Shown here: positions 27,063-36,421 of the stretch, piece after piece
Layout: each line of letters starts with the position of its first letter
Numbering within the stretch: position 1 is the first letter of the stretch
Source of the DNA: Candidatus Uhrbacteria bacterium
Lineage (GTDB): Bacteria; Patescibacteriota; Patescibacteriia; 2-12-FULL-60-25
Assembly: GCA_021413945.1 (NCBI GenBank)
Contig: JAIOPK010000006.1
Coordinates: forward strand, 499,636-563,635
Direction of reading: 5' to 3'
DNA length: 64,000 nt
The notes under the pieces: generated by a model
Told to the model about the DNA's origin: nothing
The model's input: only the letters and a program-made list of their open reading frames with translations
Databases searched by the model: none
Program-made: the position numbers and the translations under genes

Positions 27063-28220
27063 ATGGCTTTACTCCCCCACGAGCAAGCGGTCGAGTTGAT
27101 CGGCCGAAGTAAGAACATCCTTCTGACGACACGTGAACACGCGTCGATGGATGCGATTGCCTCGCTGATTGCGATGGGTCTCGTGTTGAAGAAGCTGAAC
27201 AAGACCTTTGATGTGACGGTTCCCGGCTATGACGCCAAGGAACTCCCCTCTTTCTTGCCGACCGGCGTCGAGATTCGTTCGACCGTTGGCGCGATGCGCT
27301 CATTCCATTTGTCGATCGACGTGGCAAAGACACCTCTTTCCGAGCTCATGTACGACGTGAAGGATGGCAAGCTCGATATCACCATCGTTCCGAAGCATGG
27401 CGAGTGGGCGGAGACGGATGTGAAATTGCGCGCAGGAAGCGATCGCTACGACCTCGTGATCGCCGTTGATGCGCCGGACATGGCCTCGCTTGGAGCATTG
27501 TTCCGCGACAAGGCCGACTTTTTGTATCGAACGACCGTGATTAATATCGATTGCGCGTCGACGAACGAGTCTTGGGGTCAGGTGAACTTGGTCGATTTGA
27601 ATGCCGTCGCGACGAGTGAAGTCGTGTACGGATTTTTATCGCGCTGGAATAAACAGCATGTCGATGCCGAGGTTGCGACGGCTGTGTTGGCAGGAATGAT
27701 TAGCCGTACGCGCAGTTTCCGTAGTTCAAATGTGACACCAAAGACACTGCACCTTGCTTCCGAGCTTGTGACGCTTGGCGCACGTCGTGGCGATATCGTT
27801 CAGGGCTTGTGGCGCAATCAGTCGATTCCGACGTTGAAGCTGTGGGGCCGTATTCTCTCGCGCCTTGAACAGGATGTGGCGAGCGGTTTGGTGTCTGCGA
27901 TTATTTCCGATAGCGACTTTATCGAGTCGGGCGCACGACCGGAGGCGCTTGAGGGCGTGGTCGATGAGCTGATTGCCTATGCGCCGTCGGCCAAAGTTGT
28001 CGTACTCTTCCAGCAAAAGACCGATGAGCTGCTCGTACATGTGCATGCACAGGCTCCCCTGTCTGCTGTCGAGCTGGTGCGACCATTTGGAGGAACCGGT
28101 ACGCGGGAACGGGCGCATTTTACGTATAAAGAGGCGCAGGATGTGCATGAGGCGAAGGGGAAGATTATCGCTTCACTTTCTGCCTTTCTTGGATCGCTGA
28201 CGAAAGGATTCGTAAAGTAA
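27063..28220 (+). CDS. DHH-family (NrnA/RecJ-like) phosphoesterase-like protein
   Basis: ELIGRSKNILLTTREHASMDAIASLIAMGLVLKKLNKTFDV, YDLVIAVDAPDMASLG, VINIDCASTNESWGQVNLVD. Confidence 0.7.
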   Translation: MALLPHEQAVELIGRSKNILLTTREHASMDAIASLIAMGLVLKKLNKTFDVTVPGYDAKELPSFLPTGVEIRSTVGAMRSFHLSIDVAKTPLSELMYDVKDGKLDITIVPKHGEWAETDVKLRAGSDRYDLVIAVDAPDMASLGALFRDKADFLYRTTVINIDCASTNESWGQVNLVDLNAVATSEVVYGFLSRWNKQHVDAEVATAVLAGMISRTRSFRSSNVTPKTLHLASELVTLGARRGDIVQGLWRNQSIPTLKLWGRILSRLEQDVASGLVSAIISDSDFIESGARPEALEGVVDELIAYAPSAKVVVLFQQKTDELLVHVHAQAPLSAVELVRPFGGTGTRERAHFTYKEAQDVHEAKGKIIASLSAFLGSLTKGFVK

Positions 28221-28700
28221 CAAAGCTGCCGCAACCGAGACGTTAAAGCTCTGAATAAATCCAACCATCGGGATCTTTAAATTCAACGTCGCTTTTTTTG
28301 CCATGGCATCGCTGACACCGTCTTTTTCATTGCCGATGACGATGGCGACGGGTTTGCGCAGGTCGACGGTGGCGGGATCGACGGAAGAGTCGACTAAGCG
28401 CGTGACGGCGATCGTCATCTTTTTTCTTTTCAAATATGCGACAAGTTTTGGAAGCGAATCCCACTTGGTAATCTTCAACCATTTTGCCGCCGATGCCGCC
28501 GACTTGGATTTCAGCTGCCGATTTCTTGGCGGCTTATTAATCGTGTAAAGCAAGTGCACTTCGCCGACGCCGAATGCGTCGCAGGATCGCAGGATGGCAC
28601 CGACATTGTGCGGGTCATCAACGTTTTCCAAAACCACCGCCAATGTGGATTGGCGGTGGGACATGACCTGTTTGATTTTCTGTTTGCGTTCCGGCGTCAT
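28173..28700 (-). CDS. SpoU/TrmH-family RNA methyltransferase
   Basis: LAVVLENVDDPHNVGAILRSCDAFGVGEVHLL, VAIVIGNEKDGVSD, LKIPMVGFIQSFNVSVAAALLLYE. Confidence 0.92.
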   Translation of the reverse strand: MTPERKQKIKQVMSHRQSTLAVVLENVDDPHNVGAILRSCDAFGVGEVHLLYTINKPPRNRQLKSKSAASAAKWLKITKWDSLPKLVAYLKRKKMTIAVTRLVDSSVDPATVDLRKPVAIVIGNEKDGVSDAMAKKATLNLKIPMVGFIQSFNVSVAAALLLYESFRQRSKKGRK

Positions 28701-29005
28701 GCTTCAAAGGTAAAGCCTTTGCGTCGATATTTTTCCTTTTCCGTATCAAGATAAAAAAGGATTTGCAGTGTTTCATCCTTGAGTTCCTGCATGCGGTTCT
28801 TCACGCCTCTGTACGTCTGACTTGATTCTTTGGGATCGAGCGGAGAATCAAGTTCAATACCGAGGTCTTTGGTCACGGTATTTATTTCCGACCATTGCAT
28901 GAGCGTGTCTTGCTCGTTTTTTTTCAAACGCTCCACCTCGAGCTCGGCTTCGCTCTTTGGGCGCTCCGGAGACGGTGAATAACCCATGCGTTCCATCGTT
29001 GCCAT
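28697..29005 (-). CDS. Small hypothetical protein
   Basis: 102 aa ORF, overlaps TrmH start by 4 nt. Confidence 0.5.
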   Translation of the reverse strand: MATMERMGYSPSPERPKSEAELEVERLKKNEQDTLMQWSEINTVTKDLGIELDSPLDPKESSQTYRGVKNRMQELKDETLQILFYLDTEKEKYRRKGFTFEA

Positions 29006-29006
29006 A

Positions 29007-29240
29007 TTAGTTGGACTGCAATTGATTGTGAATCCAATCGATGCGGGACTGTCCTTGTCCCGGTGCTGAGGCGGCCAGGTCCTTCATGCGCTTCACCTCG
29101 ACCTTGAGGTATTCGATACGCGCGGTGACATCGTGCGCATTCTTGCTGATCGCGGAGAGCGTGCTCGTGCGATGCGTTTGCGGCGTCGATGAGAGTTGTC
29201 TTGCAACTTTGTTGGACTTGGCGAGCATAACCGCCTGCAT
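29007..29240 (-). CDS. Small hypothetical protein
   Basis: 77 aa ORF in tandem with previous gene. Confidence 0.4.
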   Translation of the reverse strand: MQAVMLAKSNKVARQLSSTPQTHRTSTLSAISKNAHDVTARIEYLKVEVKRMKDLAASAPGQGQSRIDWIHNQLQSN

Positions 29241-29254
29241 GGTAACGTAGGGGT

Positions 29255-29755
29255 ATGTCCATGTCCATTGATGTCAATACTTCCTATCTCGCAATCATCC
29301 GCGACAGCATCGGAAGCCGCATGTTTCGGCATTTGTATGCGATCGCGGAGGATGGAACGCGCAAAGAAATCCTACAAAACGGCCGTTTGGCTTGCGCGTA
29401 TTATGTTGCATTCATTCTCTATCATTTCCAGCTCGTCGCATCGCCACATGCTACGGTGGAATCGACGGTGAAGGACATGGAGGAGCATGGTTGGAGCGTG
29501 GTCGACACTCCGGAAGTCGGCGACGTCCTTGTTTGGGAGGCGTCCGTCGAACATGTGGAAGACGAATCGCACACGCATATCGGATTTTATGTGGGCGACG
29601 AACGTGCCGTTAGCAATCAGTCATCAACCGGAGAGATTGTCGAGCACGATTGGACGTTTGGGGTTGATAACGAGGGTGAGCCAAATCGAAAAGTTACGAA
29701 GATTTTGCGATATAACTTTGTCATTGCGAGGAGTCCGACGACGAAGCAATCTTGA
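29255..29755 (+). CDS. Putative NlpC/P60- or CHAP-like protein
   Basis: GRLACAYYVAFILYHF ... GWSVVDTPEVGDVLVWE...THIGFYVGDERAVSNQS; C-terminus encoded by REP-like repeat. Confidence 0.5.
   Translation: MSMSIDVNTSYLAIIRDSIGSRMFRHLYAIAEDGTRKEILQNGRLACAYYVAFILYHFQLVASPHATVESTVKDMEEHGWSVVDTPEVGDVLVWEASVEHVEDESHTHIGFYVGDERAVSNQSSTGEIVEHDWTFGVDNEGEPNRKVTKILRYNFVIARSPTTKQS
29720..29752 (+). repeat. REP-like repeat, direct copy 1
   Basis: gtcattgcgaggagtccgacgacgaagcaatct. Confidence 0.9.
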
Positions 29756-29759
29756 ACCT

Positions 29760-30041
29760 ATGCACCGCTACTTCGTCTACATCATGACTAACTCCGGTCA
29801 TAGCGCTTTGTATACCGGAGTAACAAGTGACTTAGAGAAAAGGGTTGATCAGCACAGGAAAGGGACTGCGGATAGCTTTACCTCTAAGTACAAGATCGTA
29901 AAACTTGTTTGGTACGTTGAGACCAGCGATGTATATTCTGCGATTGCCGAAGAGAAGCGGATCAAGGGAGGTTCGAGGAAAAAGAAAATTGACCTGATTG
30001 AGTCGATGAATCCAAAATGGGAAGAATTACTGCCGGGGTAG
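29760..30041 (+). CDS. GIY-YIG superfamily nuclease (UPF0213-like)
   Basis: MHRYFVYIMTNSGHSALYTGVTSDLEKRVDQHRKG...YKIVKLVWYVETSDVYSAIAEEKRIKGGSRKKKIDLIESMNPKWEEL. Confidence 0.9.
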   Translation: MHRYFVYIMTNSGHSALYTGVTSDLEKRVDQHRKGTADSFTSKYKIVKLVWYVETSDVYSAIAEEKRIKGGSRKKKIDLIESMNPKWEELLPG

Positions 30042-30046
30042 CTACT

Positions 30047-30079
30047 GTCACTGCGAGGAGTCCGACGACGAAGCAGTCT
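30047..30079 (+). repeat. REP-like repeat, direct copy 2
   Basis: gtcactgcgaggagtccgacgacgaagcagtct, 31/33 identical to copy 1. Confidence 0.9.
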
Positions 30080-30095
30080 GGGGTGCGGGACGGGA

Positions 30096-30632
30096 TCAGG
30101 ATTGCTTCGTCGCTTCTGCTCCTCGCAATGACAGGAGGACGCGCTCCAACTCATTCCAAACAGGCGTATCCCCCGCTTCATTCCACGACAAGCGTAGTAA
30201 GAACGGTGCCTTGGCCTCGAGCATAAATTTACGACGATCCTCGGGCATGGTGTCGGAGGATTTTACGTTGTCTGTGAGGTCGGCGAGTTTGATGGACCAG
30301 GCTTCTTTATCTTTTGCATCGATGAGGCCGGCCATCATGTTGACCCAGCGGGCGTCGCCTCCCTCGATCATGTCGTCGTGGGTGCAGAGATCGACGAGGT
30401 TGACGATGCGCTCGGAAAAACCCATGCCTCGCAAGTCATCGAGCGACGTATCTCCGTCCTCGACAATGTCGTGCAACATACCGGCGATGACGACTTCCTC
30501 GCTAAAACCAAAACGCGCGAGGGCATCGCTCACGCGGGTCGAGTGGATGTAGGCGGGCTCGTCGGAACCTTTGCGCGTGCCGGGAATTCGCTCTTTTACC
30601 AATGCCTTGGCGCGTATCAGCAAGTCTTCCAT
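30096..30632 (-). CDS. HD-domain (RelA/SpoT-like HD) phosphohydrolase
   Basis: YIHSTRVSDALARFGFSEEVVIAGMLHDIVEDGDTSLDDL...IKLADLTDNVK; C-terminal LRGAEATKQS is repeat-encoded. Confidence 0.8.
   Translation of the reverse strand: MEDLLIRAKALVKERIPGTRKGSDEPAYIHSTRVSDALARFGFSEEVVIAGMLHDIVEDGDTSLDDLRGMGFSERIVNLVDLCTHDDMIEGGDARWVNMMAGLIDAKDKEAWSIKLADLTDNVKSSDTMPEDRRKFMLEAKAPFLLRLSWNEAGDTPVWNELERVLLSLRGAEATKQS
30101..30132 (-). repeat. REP-like repeat, inverted copy 3
   Basis: Reverse complement gtcattgcgaggagcagaagcgacgaagcaat. Confidence 0.85.
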
Positions 30633-30634
30633 GT

Positions 30635-31963
30635 TTAATTTACGACAGGGGCCGTCGACATGCGTATAACGCGTTCCTGACGGAGAGCCGGAATGGCGTT
30701 GCGAAGCTTCTTCACGTAGTCGATGGTTTCCGGATGGAGACGCGATCGCTTATTAATTTCTTTTGGTTTGAGAACGCCGTTGATTTGATCGTCCCAGATT
30801 TGGATGGCAGTTTTGACGCGGCCGTATCCCCCGTTGTATCCGGCGGCGATGTATTCAAACGTTTTGAAATCGGTGTTAGCGGCGCGGACTTCACTCGGGT
30901 ACTGGGCGAGGATAATGTCCATGTAAATCGCGGCGGCTTTCATCGCGTTCTGGTGGTCGCGCATGCCTTCCTCGAAGTTCGTCTTCAAACCGTATCCTTG
31001 CTTGGCGAGCGAGGCGTAGGTGTTTGGCATGAACTGGAAGAGACCAAGTGCGCCGGCCGAAGAACGCGAATAGTTGTAGGCGACTCCGGGATTGAGGCCA
31101 ATGGTTGCGTAGACGCGCTCAATGGTTCCGGCCGGATCACGGCGGAGAGCGACGGAATCGGCGTGTTCGATCACGGCGATCGACGTGAGCAAGTCCGTGT
31201 CGATGATGTCGGCGACGAGTTTGTCGGGCTGAGCGCGGGACGTGATGCCGCGGGCGCGCAAATCGGTGAGGGCGCCGGCGACGAGATCGTCGACAACCTT
31301 CTTGCCGCGTGCGACCACTTCCGGCTGATGCAATGTCGTCGAGTACGGCGTGTACACCGCCTGTTCGGTTTCATACGCGATCACTTTCTTGCCCTCTTTT
31401 ATTTCATTATGAATCGGATAACGCACCGCGACGACGAGATGCGTCGGGTCCACGCTCTGATAATCGGAATTGATCCAGTTGGAACGTTTGACGGTGATGT
31501 CGGAAGGGCTCGGCGATGTGAGAACTAGCTCGGTACCATTTTTTACGGCATGCACAAGATCGATGTTACCGGTTTCCTTGTCCCAAACGGCAAGCGTGAC
31601 GGCCCGCGGGGTTTCTTGGCCGATGACGGGTCCGCGAATGCGTCCTTGGAGACCCTGCAACAAGATCTCATCGCGAAGCATCTGCTGACCTTTTTCAATC
31701 GCGGCGATGAGCGGAGGGAGAACAATGGCAGGGGTCGACGGAATCGGATCATTGGTGATGACGGTGGAGGAAGCGGCGGGAGCGTTCAAAACTTCGAGTA
31801 ACGCATCTCTGGTCGGCGCTGTTTTGCCTGTGGATGGATTATAGAAAGACCCGTCCTTCATCTGCAAAATAAGCACTTCTTGGGCAGAAGCAACCGATGC
31901 CATTCCCGCAAAAATGGAGACGCCGATAAACAGCGAAACGAGCTTCAATCGCATGAGGTACAT
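30635..31963 (-). CDS. Secreted lytic transglycosylase (SLT-like)
   Basis: N-terminal signal peptide; SSAGALGLFQFMPNTYASLAKQGYGLKTNFEEGMRDHQNAMKAAAIYMDIILAQYP...AAGYNGGYGRV. Confidence 0.85.
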   Translation of the reverse strand: MYLMRLKLVSLFIGVSIFAGMASVASAQEVLILQMKDGSFYNPSTGKTAPTRDALLEVLNAPAASSTVITNDPIPSTPAIVLPPLIAAIEKGQQMLRDEILLQGLQGRIRGPVIGQETPRAVTLAVWDKETGNIDLVHAVKNGTELVLTSPSPSDITVKRSNWINSDYQSVDPTHLVVAVRYPIHNEIKEGKKVIAYETEQAVYTPYSTTLHQPEVVARGKKVVDDLVAGALTDLRARGITSRAQPDKLVADIIDTDLLTSIAVIEHADSVALRRDPAGTIERVYATIGLNPGVAYNYSRSSAGALGLFQFMPNTYASLAKQGYGLKTNFEEGMRDHQNAMKAAAIYMDIILAQYPSEVRAANTDFKTFEYIAAGYNGGYGRVKTAIQIWDDQINGVLKPKEINKRSRLHPETIDYVKKLRNAIPALRQERVIRMSTAPVVN

Positions 31964-31971
31964 CGTAGCAC

Positions 31972-32628
31972 CTATGTGATGATTCGAGGACGGCGGGAAC
32001 GAAATGGCTGTGGATTGTTTTGAGGGGGTCGTTGCTGATTTTGCGGAGTTGCGCCAAAGCTTGAAGGATTTTTTGCGCTAAATCCTCGCGTTTTGCGTTC
32101 TTCGTACGAAATGATGCGGAGTGCTTTCGACAGAAGACGATCGAGGTTGCGATAGCCGTTCGCATCGAAGACTTGATGGGCGCGTACCCACTTCCCTTCC
32201 CAGATTCCGCCTTCTCCCGTGAGCTTCTCCTTGGCGGTAAGCGGTGCTTCAAACAAGAAGAACAAAACCGAGCGGTCGATGACGACGCCGTTTCTGCGGA
32301 AACTGAACTTGCTTTGGCCGACAGGCGAGATCAAGCGCAAACCCTCGAGACCGGATTCCTCTTTGATCTCGCGTATCGCCGTCTGCGTCAGGTTCTCCCC
32401 TGCTTCGCGACGACCCTTGGGAAACGTCCAGCGCTGGTACGGATCTTTGATAAAGAAAATCTCCACGTGTCCTCCACGCTTCCGATAGATAATGCCCCCT
32501 GCCGCGAGTGCGGCATGGAAGTGGCGATTACCGCTTTGTGGACGATGGGACCCCGTCCGCCGTTCCGGTCGCGCTCCCGTTGAGGATGCCGACGGCGCGG
32601 TCGAGCTGGGGGTCGAGGGATTTTTCAT
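31972..32628 (-). CDS. NUDIX hydrolase (start uncertain)
   Basis: WTFPKGRREAGENLTQTAIREIKEESGLEGL NUDIX box; annotated start overlaps ctpA by 101 nt. Confidence 0.85.
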   Translation of the reverse strand: MKNPSTPSSTAPSASSTGARPERRTGSHRPQSGNRHFHAALAAGGIIYRKRGGHVEIFFIKDPYQRWTFPKGRREAGENLTQTAIREIKEESGLEGLRLISPVGQSKFSFRRNGVVIDRSVLFFLFEAPLTAKEKLTGEGGIWEGKWVRAHQVFDANGYRNLDRLLSKALRIISYEERKTRGFSAKNPSSFGATPQNQQRPPQNNPQPFRSRRPRIIT

Positions 32629-33844
32629 AATCTTCAGGTGTGCGCTCGATAGAGATATCCGGATCGAGACCGGTCTTGTTGATCGTGCGTTCTTGCGGCG
32701 TCAGCCACTCGGCGATCGTGATTTTGATGGCCGAGCCGTCTCGCAGGTTGGTGTAGTCCTGCACCGAGCCTTTGCCGAATGTTTTCTTGCCGACGATCGT
32801 CGCGGCTTTGTAGTCCTGCAATGCACCGGAAACGATTTCCGAGGCCGAGGCGGAACCTTCGTTGACGAGGACGACGGTCGGGATGCCGTTGAGGCGATTC
32901 TTTCCCGTGCCTGCCAATTGCTCGACGATCACGCCCTGCCTGCGCTCCTTCACCACGATACGTTCCCCCACCCACTCGCCGGCCATGTAGGTTGCGGTGT
33001 CGAGGAAGCCTCCCGGATTGTTGCGCAGGTCGAGGATGATCGCTTTGACGTCCTTGGCGAGCATTTCATCGATCGCCTTGTTTAATCCGTCGACGGTGTC
33101 GGTGTTGAAGTTGGAAATCTCGAGATGCGCGATCTTGTCCTGTTTATCGATCCACTTGAGACGCACGCTCTTTACTTGGATTTCATCGCGCGTGATCTCT
33201 ACGTCAAATGGTTCGGTTTTTTTCTTGTCGTTGAGGCGGACAATCGTGAGCACAACCTTGGTGCCTTTATCGCCGCGGATCATGCTGACCGCTTGCTCGA
33301 CAGAGAAGCCGGTTGTTTCCTTCCCGTCGATTTTGGCGATCAAGTCGCCGGCTTTGACACCCGCTCGGTCTGCCGGCGTATCGGGAAGCGGTGCGACGAC
33401 GGTGATAATCCCCTCGCGTAGTCCGATCTCGGCGCCGATGCCGGAAAATTTGCCGGACAAGGCCTCCTGGAATTCCTGGGCTCCTTTGGGTTCAAAGAAT
33501 GTCGTGTACGGATCGCCGACGGATTCCGCCAAGCCTTTCATCGCTCCATAGAACATCGCCTTGTCCTCTACTTCCGATGCTTTGTAGTATTTATCCTTGA
33601 GCAATTGCCACTCTTCCCAGAACAAACGGAACTCGACATCTTCTGAGGCGATATTTGGCGGAGCATTCTGACCGAGACCTAACACAAAACCACTGGTCGA
33701 TGTTGCGGACGATGCGATGCTCGGCGACTCGGCCTTGGTCCATCCGCGGCCGATGAGCGCACCGATGACGAGACCAACAACTAAAAAGACGAACACCGCG
33801 CGGTGGCTTTTTTGTGTTTCCGGAGGTCGATACACGGTGTCCAT
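32528..33844 (-). CDS. S41 family C-terminal processing peptidase
   Basis: PDZ region and KAIILDLRNNPGGFLDTATYMAGEWV, VLVNEGSASASEIVSGALQDYKAATIVGKKTFGKGSVQ. Confidence 0.93.
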   Translation of the reverse strand: MDTVYRPPETQKSHRAVFVFLVVGLVIGALIGRGWTKAESPSIASSATSTSGFVLGLGQNAPPNIASEDVEFRLFWEEWQLLKDKYYKASEVEDKAMFYGAMKGLAESVGDPYTTFFEPKGAQEFQEALSGKFSGIGAEIGLREGIITVVAPLPDTPADRAGVKAGDLIAKIDGKETTGFSVEQAVSMIRGDKGTKVVLTIVRLNDKKKTEPFDVEITRDEIQVKSVRLKWIDKQDKIAHLEISNFNTDTVDGLNKAIDEMLAKDVKAIILDLRNNPGGFLDTATYMAGEWVGERIVVKERRQGVIVEQLAGTGKNRLNGIPTVVLVNEGSASASEIVSGALQDYKAATIVGKKTFGKGSVQDYTNLRDGSAIKITIAEWLTPQERTINKTGLDPDISIERTPEDYEKSLDPQLDRAVGILNGSATGTADGVPSSTKR

Positions 33845-33879
33845 ATTAATCGTTGATACGCGTGATATCGGCGCCTAAT

Positions 33880-35046
33880 TCACGGAGACGACCATCGAGA
33901 TCGAACCATAGTGGCTCCGGCTCGCAAGTCGAGGGAGCGGATCTCGGTTCCTCGAAGTGGGGTCGGGCCGGTAACGATCGCGCGGTGCGGGTCGGCGATG
34001 ATCGCGTTGGCGCCCATCTTGGTCAGCTCATTGATATAGCCCATGCGGGATTCAAACATTGGGTCATGAAGCAGCGTTGTGCCGTGGCATTGTGTTGCGA
34101 GAAGACCAAAGATTGCTTGCAAGTCTGTTGGGAAGCCGGGGTAGATCATCGTTTGGAGTTTGAACGAATCCATACGGCCGACGCCTTGGACGCGGAACAC
34201 ATCGCCTTGTACTTCATTGCGAACGCCGGCGCGGTTCAGCATGTTGCGGATGGCGTCGAGATGTTCCGGGACGACGGGCGACATTTCAATGTCGCCTTTG
34301 GTGAGAGCGGCGGCGACGGCGAATGTGCCGATCTCGAGCATGTCGGGAACGACGGACCATGCGGTCTTTGGAGCTTTCAGCGACTTTACGCCGTCGATCT
34401 CGATGTCATGCGAACCAATGCCTTTGATTTTCGCACCACATTTTACGAGGAAGCGGCAGAGGTCTTGAACGTGGGGCTCGGCGGCAGCAAGTCGAATGGA
34501 TGTGTGACCTTCTGCCATCACAGCGGCCATGATGAGGTTTTCTGTTGCCGTGACGGAGAATTCCGGAAGGGCGATGTAGGCGCCGCGTAATTCTTTGGCC
34601 TGCATGTAGAGCATGCCGTCGGCATCATCCGTCTCGATTTTGGCGCCGAGCGAGGAGAGCGCGAAGAGATGCGTGTCGATCGGGCGGTTGCCGATGGAGC
34701 ATCCGCCCGGTTCATTGACGGTAATCTTTTTAAAACGCGCGAGCATCGGTCCGAGCAAGAGGATCGAGAAGCGCATCTTCTTCATCTTCTTTTTGTCGAG
34801 CTTGTTTGGGTCGATATTCGTCGTATCGATTTCAAGTTCATGATCCCCTGTCCACTCGATTTTTGCACCCATGTCGCGGATGATATCGAGCAATTGCAAA
34901 AGATCCGTGAGTTTTGGCACGTTTTTGAAACGGACTTTTCCTTTGACGAGCAGAGAGGCTGCCGCCAATGGGCCGATGGCGTTTTTGGCGCCCAAGATAT
35001 GGATACGGCCCGTCAAACGACGGCCGCCCTGGATGTGCATCTTCAT
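33880..35046 (-). CDS. murA: UDP-N-acetylglucosamine 1-carboxyvinyltransferase; C-terminus apparently disrupted
   Basis: PGGCSIGNRPIDTHLFAL, YPGFPTDLQAIFGLLATQ, DLRAGATMV then out-of-frame RSRWSSP*. Confidence 0.9.
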   Translation of the reverse strand: MKMHIQGGRRLTGRIHILGAKNAIGPLAAASLLVKGKVRFKNVPKLTDLLQLLDIIRDMGAKIEWTGDHELEIDTTNIDPNKLDKKKMKKMRFSILLLGPMLARFKKITVNEPGGCSIGNRPIDTHLFALSSLGAKIETDDADGMLYMQAKELRGAYIALPEFSVTATENLIMAAVMAEGHTSIRLAAAEPHVQDLCRFLVKCGAKIKGIGSHDIEIDGVKSLKAPKTAWSVVPDMLEIGTFAVAAALTKGDIEMSPVVPEHLDAIRNMLNRAGVRNEVQGDVFRVQGVGRMDSFKLQTMIYPGFPTDLQAIFGLLATQCHGTTLLHDPMFESRMGYINELTKMGANAIIADPHRAIVTGPTPLRGTEIRSLDLRAGATMVRSRWSSP

Positions 35047-35110
35047 GATAGTTGTGGAGATTGAAAAACTAGCCTCCGATTCTCAGCGAGTGTATCCTTA
35101 AAGTCATTGC

Positions 35111-36421
35111 ATGCCAAGGTCGATCTATGAGCCCCCTTTCCACAGGCGTATTGCGCCTTGGGTTTTTGTGACGATTTTCCTCGTCGCCGCTCCGGTATTG
35201 ATCTTTTACACGTCCGGTTATCGATTTAACCCAAATAAAATCACGATCGAGAGGAATGGCACGCTCATTGTCGACTCGGTGCCTCGCGGTGCAGCGGTTT
35301 TCTTGAATGGCACGAACATCAACGACGCAACGGCGGCGACATTACAGAATCTCGCTCCGGGACCGTACAACATTCGCGTAACGCGTAACTCATATCTTCC
35401 TTGGGAGAAGACGCTCGACGTACGGGCGGAACAAGTCACGTTTGCAAACCTCATTCATCTCTGGTTTAGCGCGCCGGCGACGTTGGTGCGACAAGGAATG
35501 TTTACGCGACTCTCAGCCAATAGCGATGGCGATACGATCGCGGCATTGGACGCGAGCTCGACCGAGATGCTTTTCCTTACGACCGACAATCGCCTACTCA
35601 CCAAGGTTCGCGCGCCGGAGTCGACAGTAATTGCTCAAGCGCCGATTAGGTGGAGTGATAATGGGACGTCGCTCTTGATGGGAGGGACGAATATGGATGA
35701 GGAAGCTTGGTGGACGGCGCCGGATGCGTTGTCGAAAGAGAGCGGCGTGTTGCCGTCGGGACAATATTTTTGGAATGCAAACGAGCTCACAGGATATGAC
35801 GGGGAGCGACAATATACGCTCAATCCCCGCTTGCGGACGTTGTCGAGTGAGCGGTTGGTCGCCAATAGACTTGGCATCTTAGAAGGACTGACGTTGGAAG
35901 AAAATACGTCGACGGGGTTTCTTGTTCTGCGCTCGCGATCGATCCTGCATCAAGTTTTCCAACTTCCGCGCGGGAATTGGCAATTTGGCGATCAGCAGGG
36001 GTCGTATACGCTTTTGAAAGACGGGAATCGATGGCTTGCGGTGCGCATCAGAGTCGATGGAAATCGTGCGGAAGAAGTGACAGGCGATTGGCCGCGCTGG
36101 CTCCCCGAGTCGGATGTGCCGACGGCATTGTTTCTGAATCAGAATGAGATTTGGACTTGGGCACTTGGCTCACAGCCGACGCTGATCGCAAGACAGAGCG
36201 AGCCTTTCGTCCAAGTTGCGTGGCATCCGGATGGGCAGACGATATTTGTCGCAAGCAAAAACGAGGTGTATGCGCTTGAGCTTGATGACCGCGGAGGACG
36301 ACAAAAAACCTCGCTGGCGAGTTTCGATAAGATTTATGATATGGCGTATGCGGACGGGTCAATCTTTGTGACGGCGGAACAAGGGGGCGTGAGAGGGATG
36401 TATCGCCGTATCGTCGATTAG
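35111..36421 (+). CDS. Membrane-anchored PEGA-domain protein with beta-propeller-like C-terminus
   Basis: N-terminal TM, GTLIVDSVPRGAAVFLNGTNINDATAATLQNLAPGPYNIRVTRNSYLPWEKTLDVRAEQ. Confidence 0.75.
   Translation: MPRSIYEPPFHRRIAPWVFVTIFLVAAPVLIFYTSGYRFNPNKITIERNGTLIVDSVPRGAAVFLNGTNINDATAATLQNLAPGPYNIRVTRNSYLPWEKTLDVRAEQVTFANLIHLWFSAPATLVRQGMFTRLSANSDGDTIAALDASSTEMLFLTTDNRLLTKVRAPESTVIAQAPIRWSDNGTSLLMGGTNMDEEAWWTAPDALSKESGVLPSGQYFWNANELTGYDGERQYTLNPRLRTLSSERLVANRLGILEGLTLEENTSTGFLVLRSRSILHQVFQLPRGNWQFGDQQGSYTLLKDGNRWLAVRIRVDGNRAEEVTGDWPRWLPESDVPTALFLNQNEIWTWALGSQPTLIARQSEPFVQVAWHPDGQTIFVASKNEVYALELDDRGGRQKTSLASFDKIYDMAYADGSIFVTAEQGGVRGMYRRIVD

Noticed and set aside
29700-30140. CRISPR array
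   Set aside because: Repeats are REP-like, unequal spacing with a gene between two copies, no spacers and no cas genes; Cas4-like motif at 3468 belongs to the UvrD fusion.
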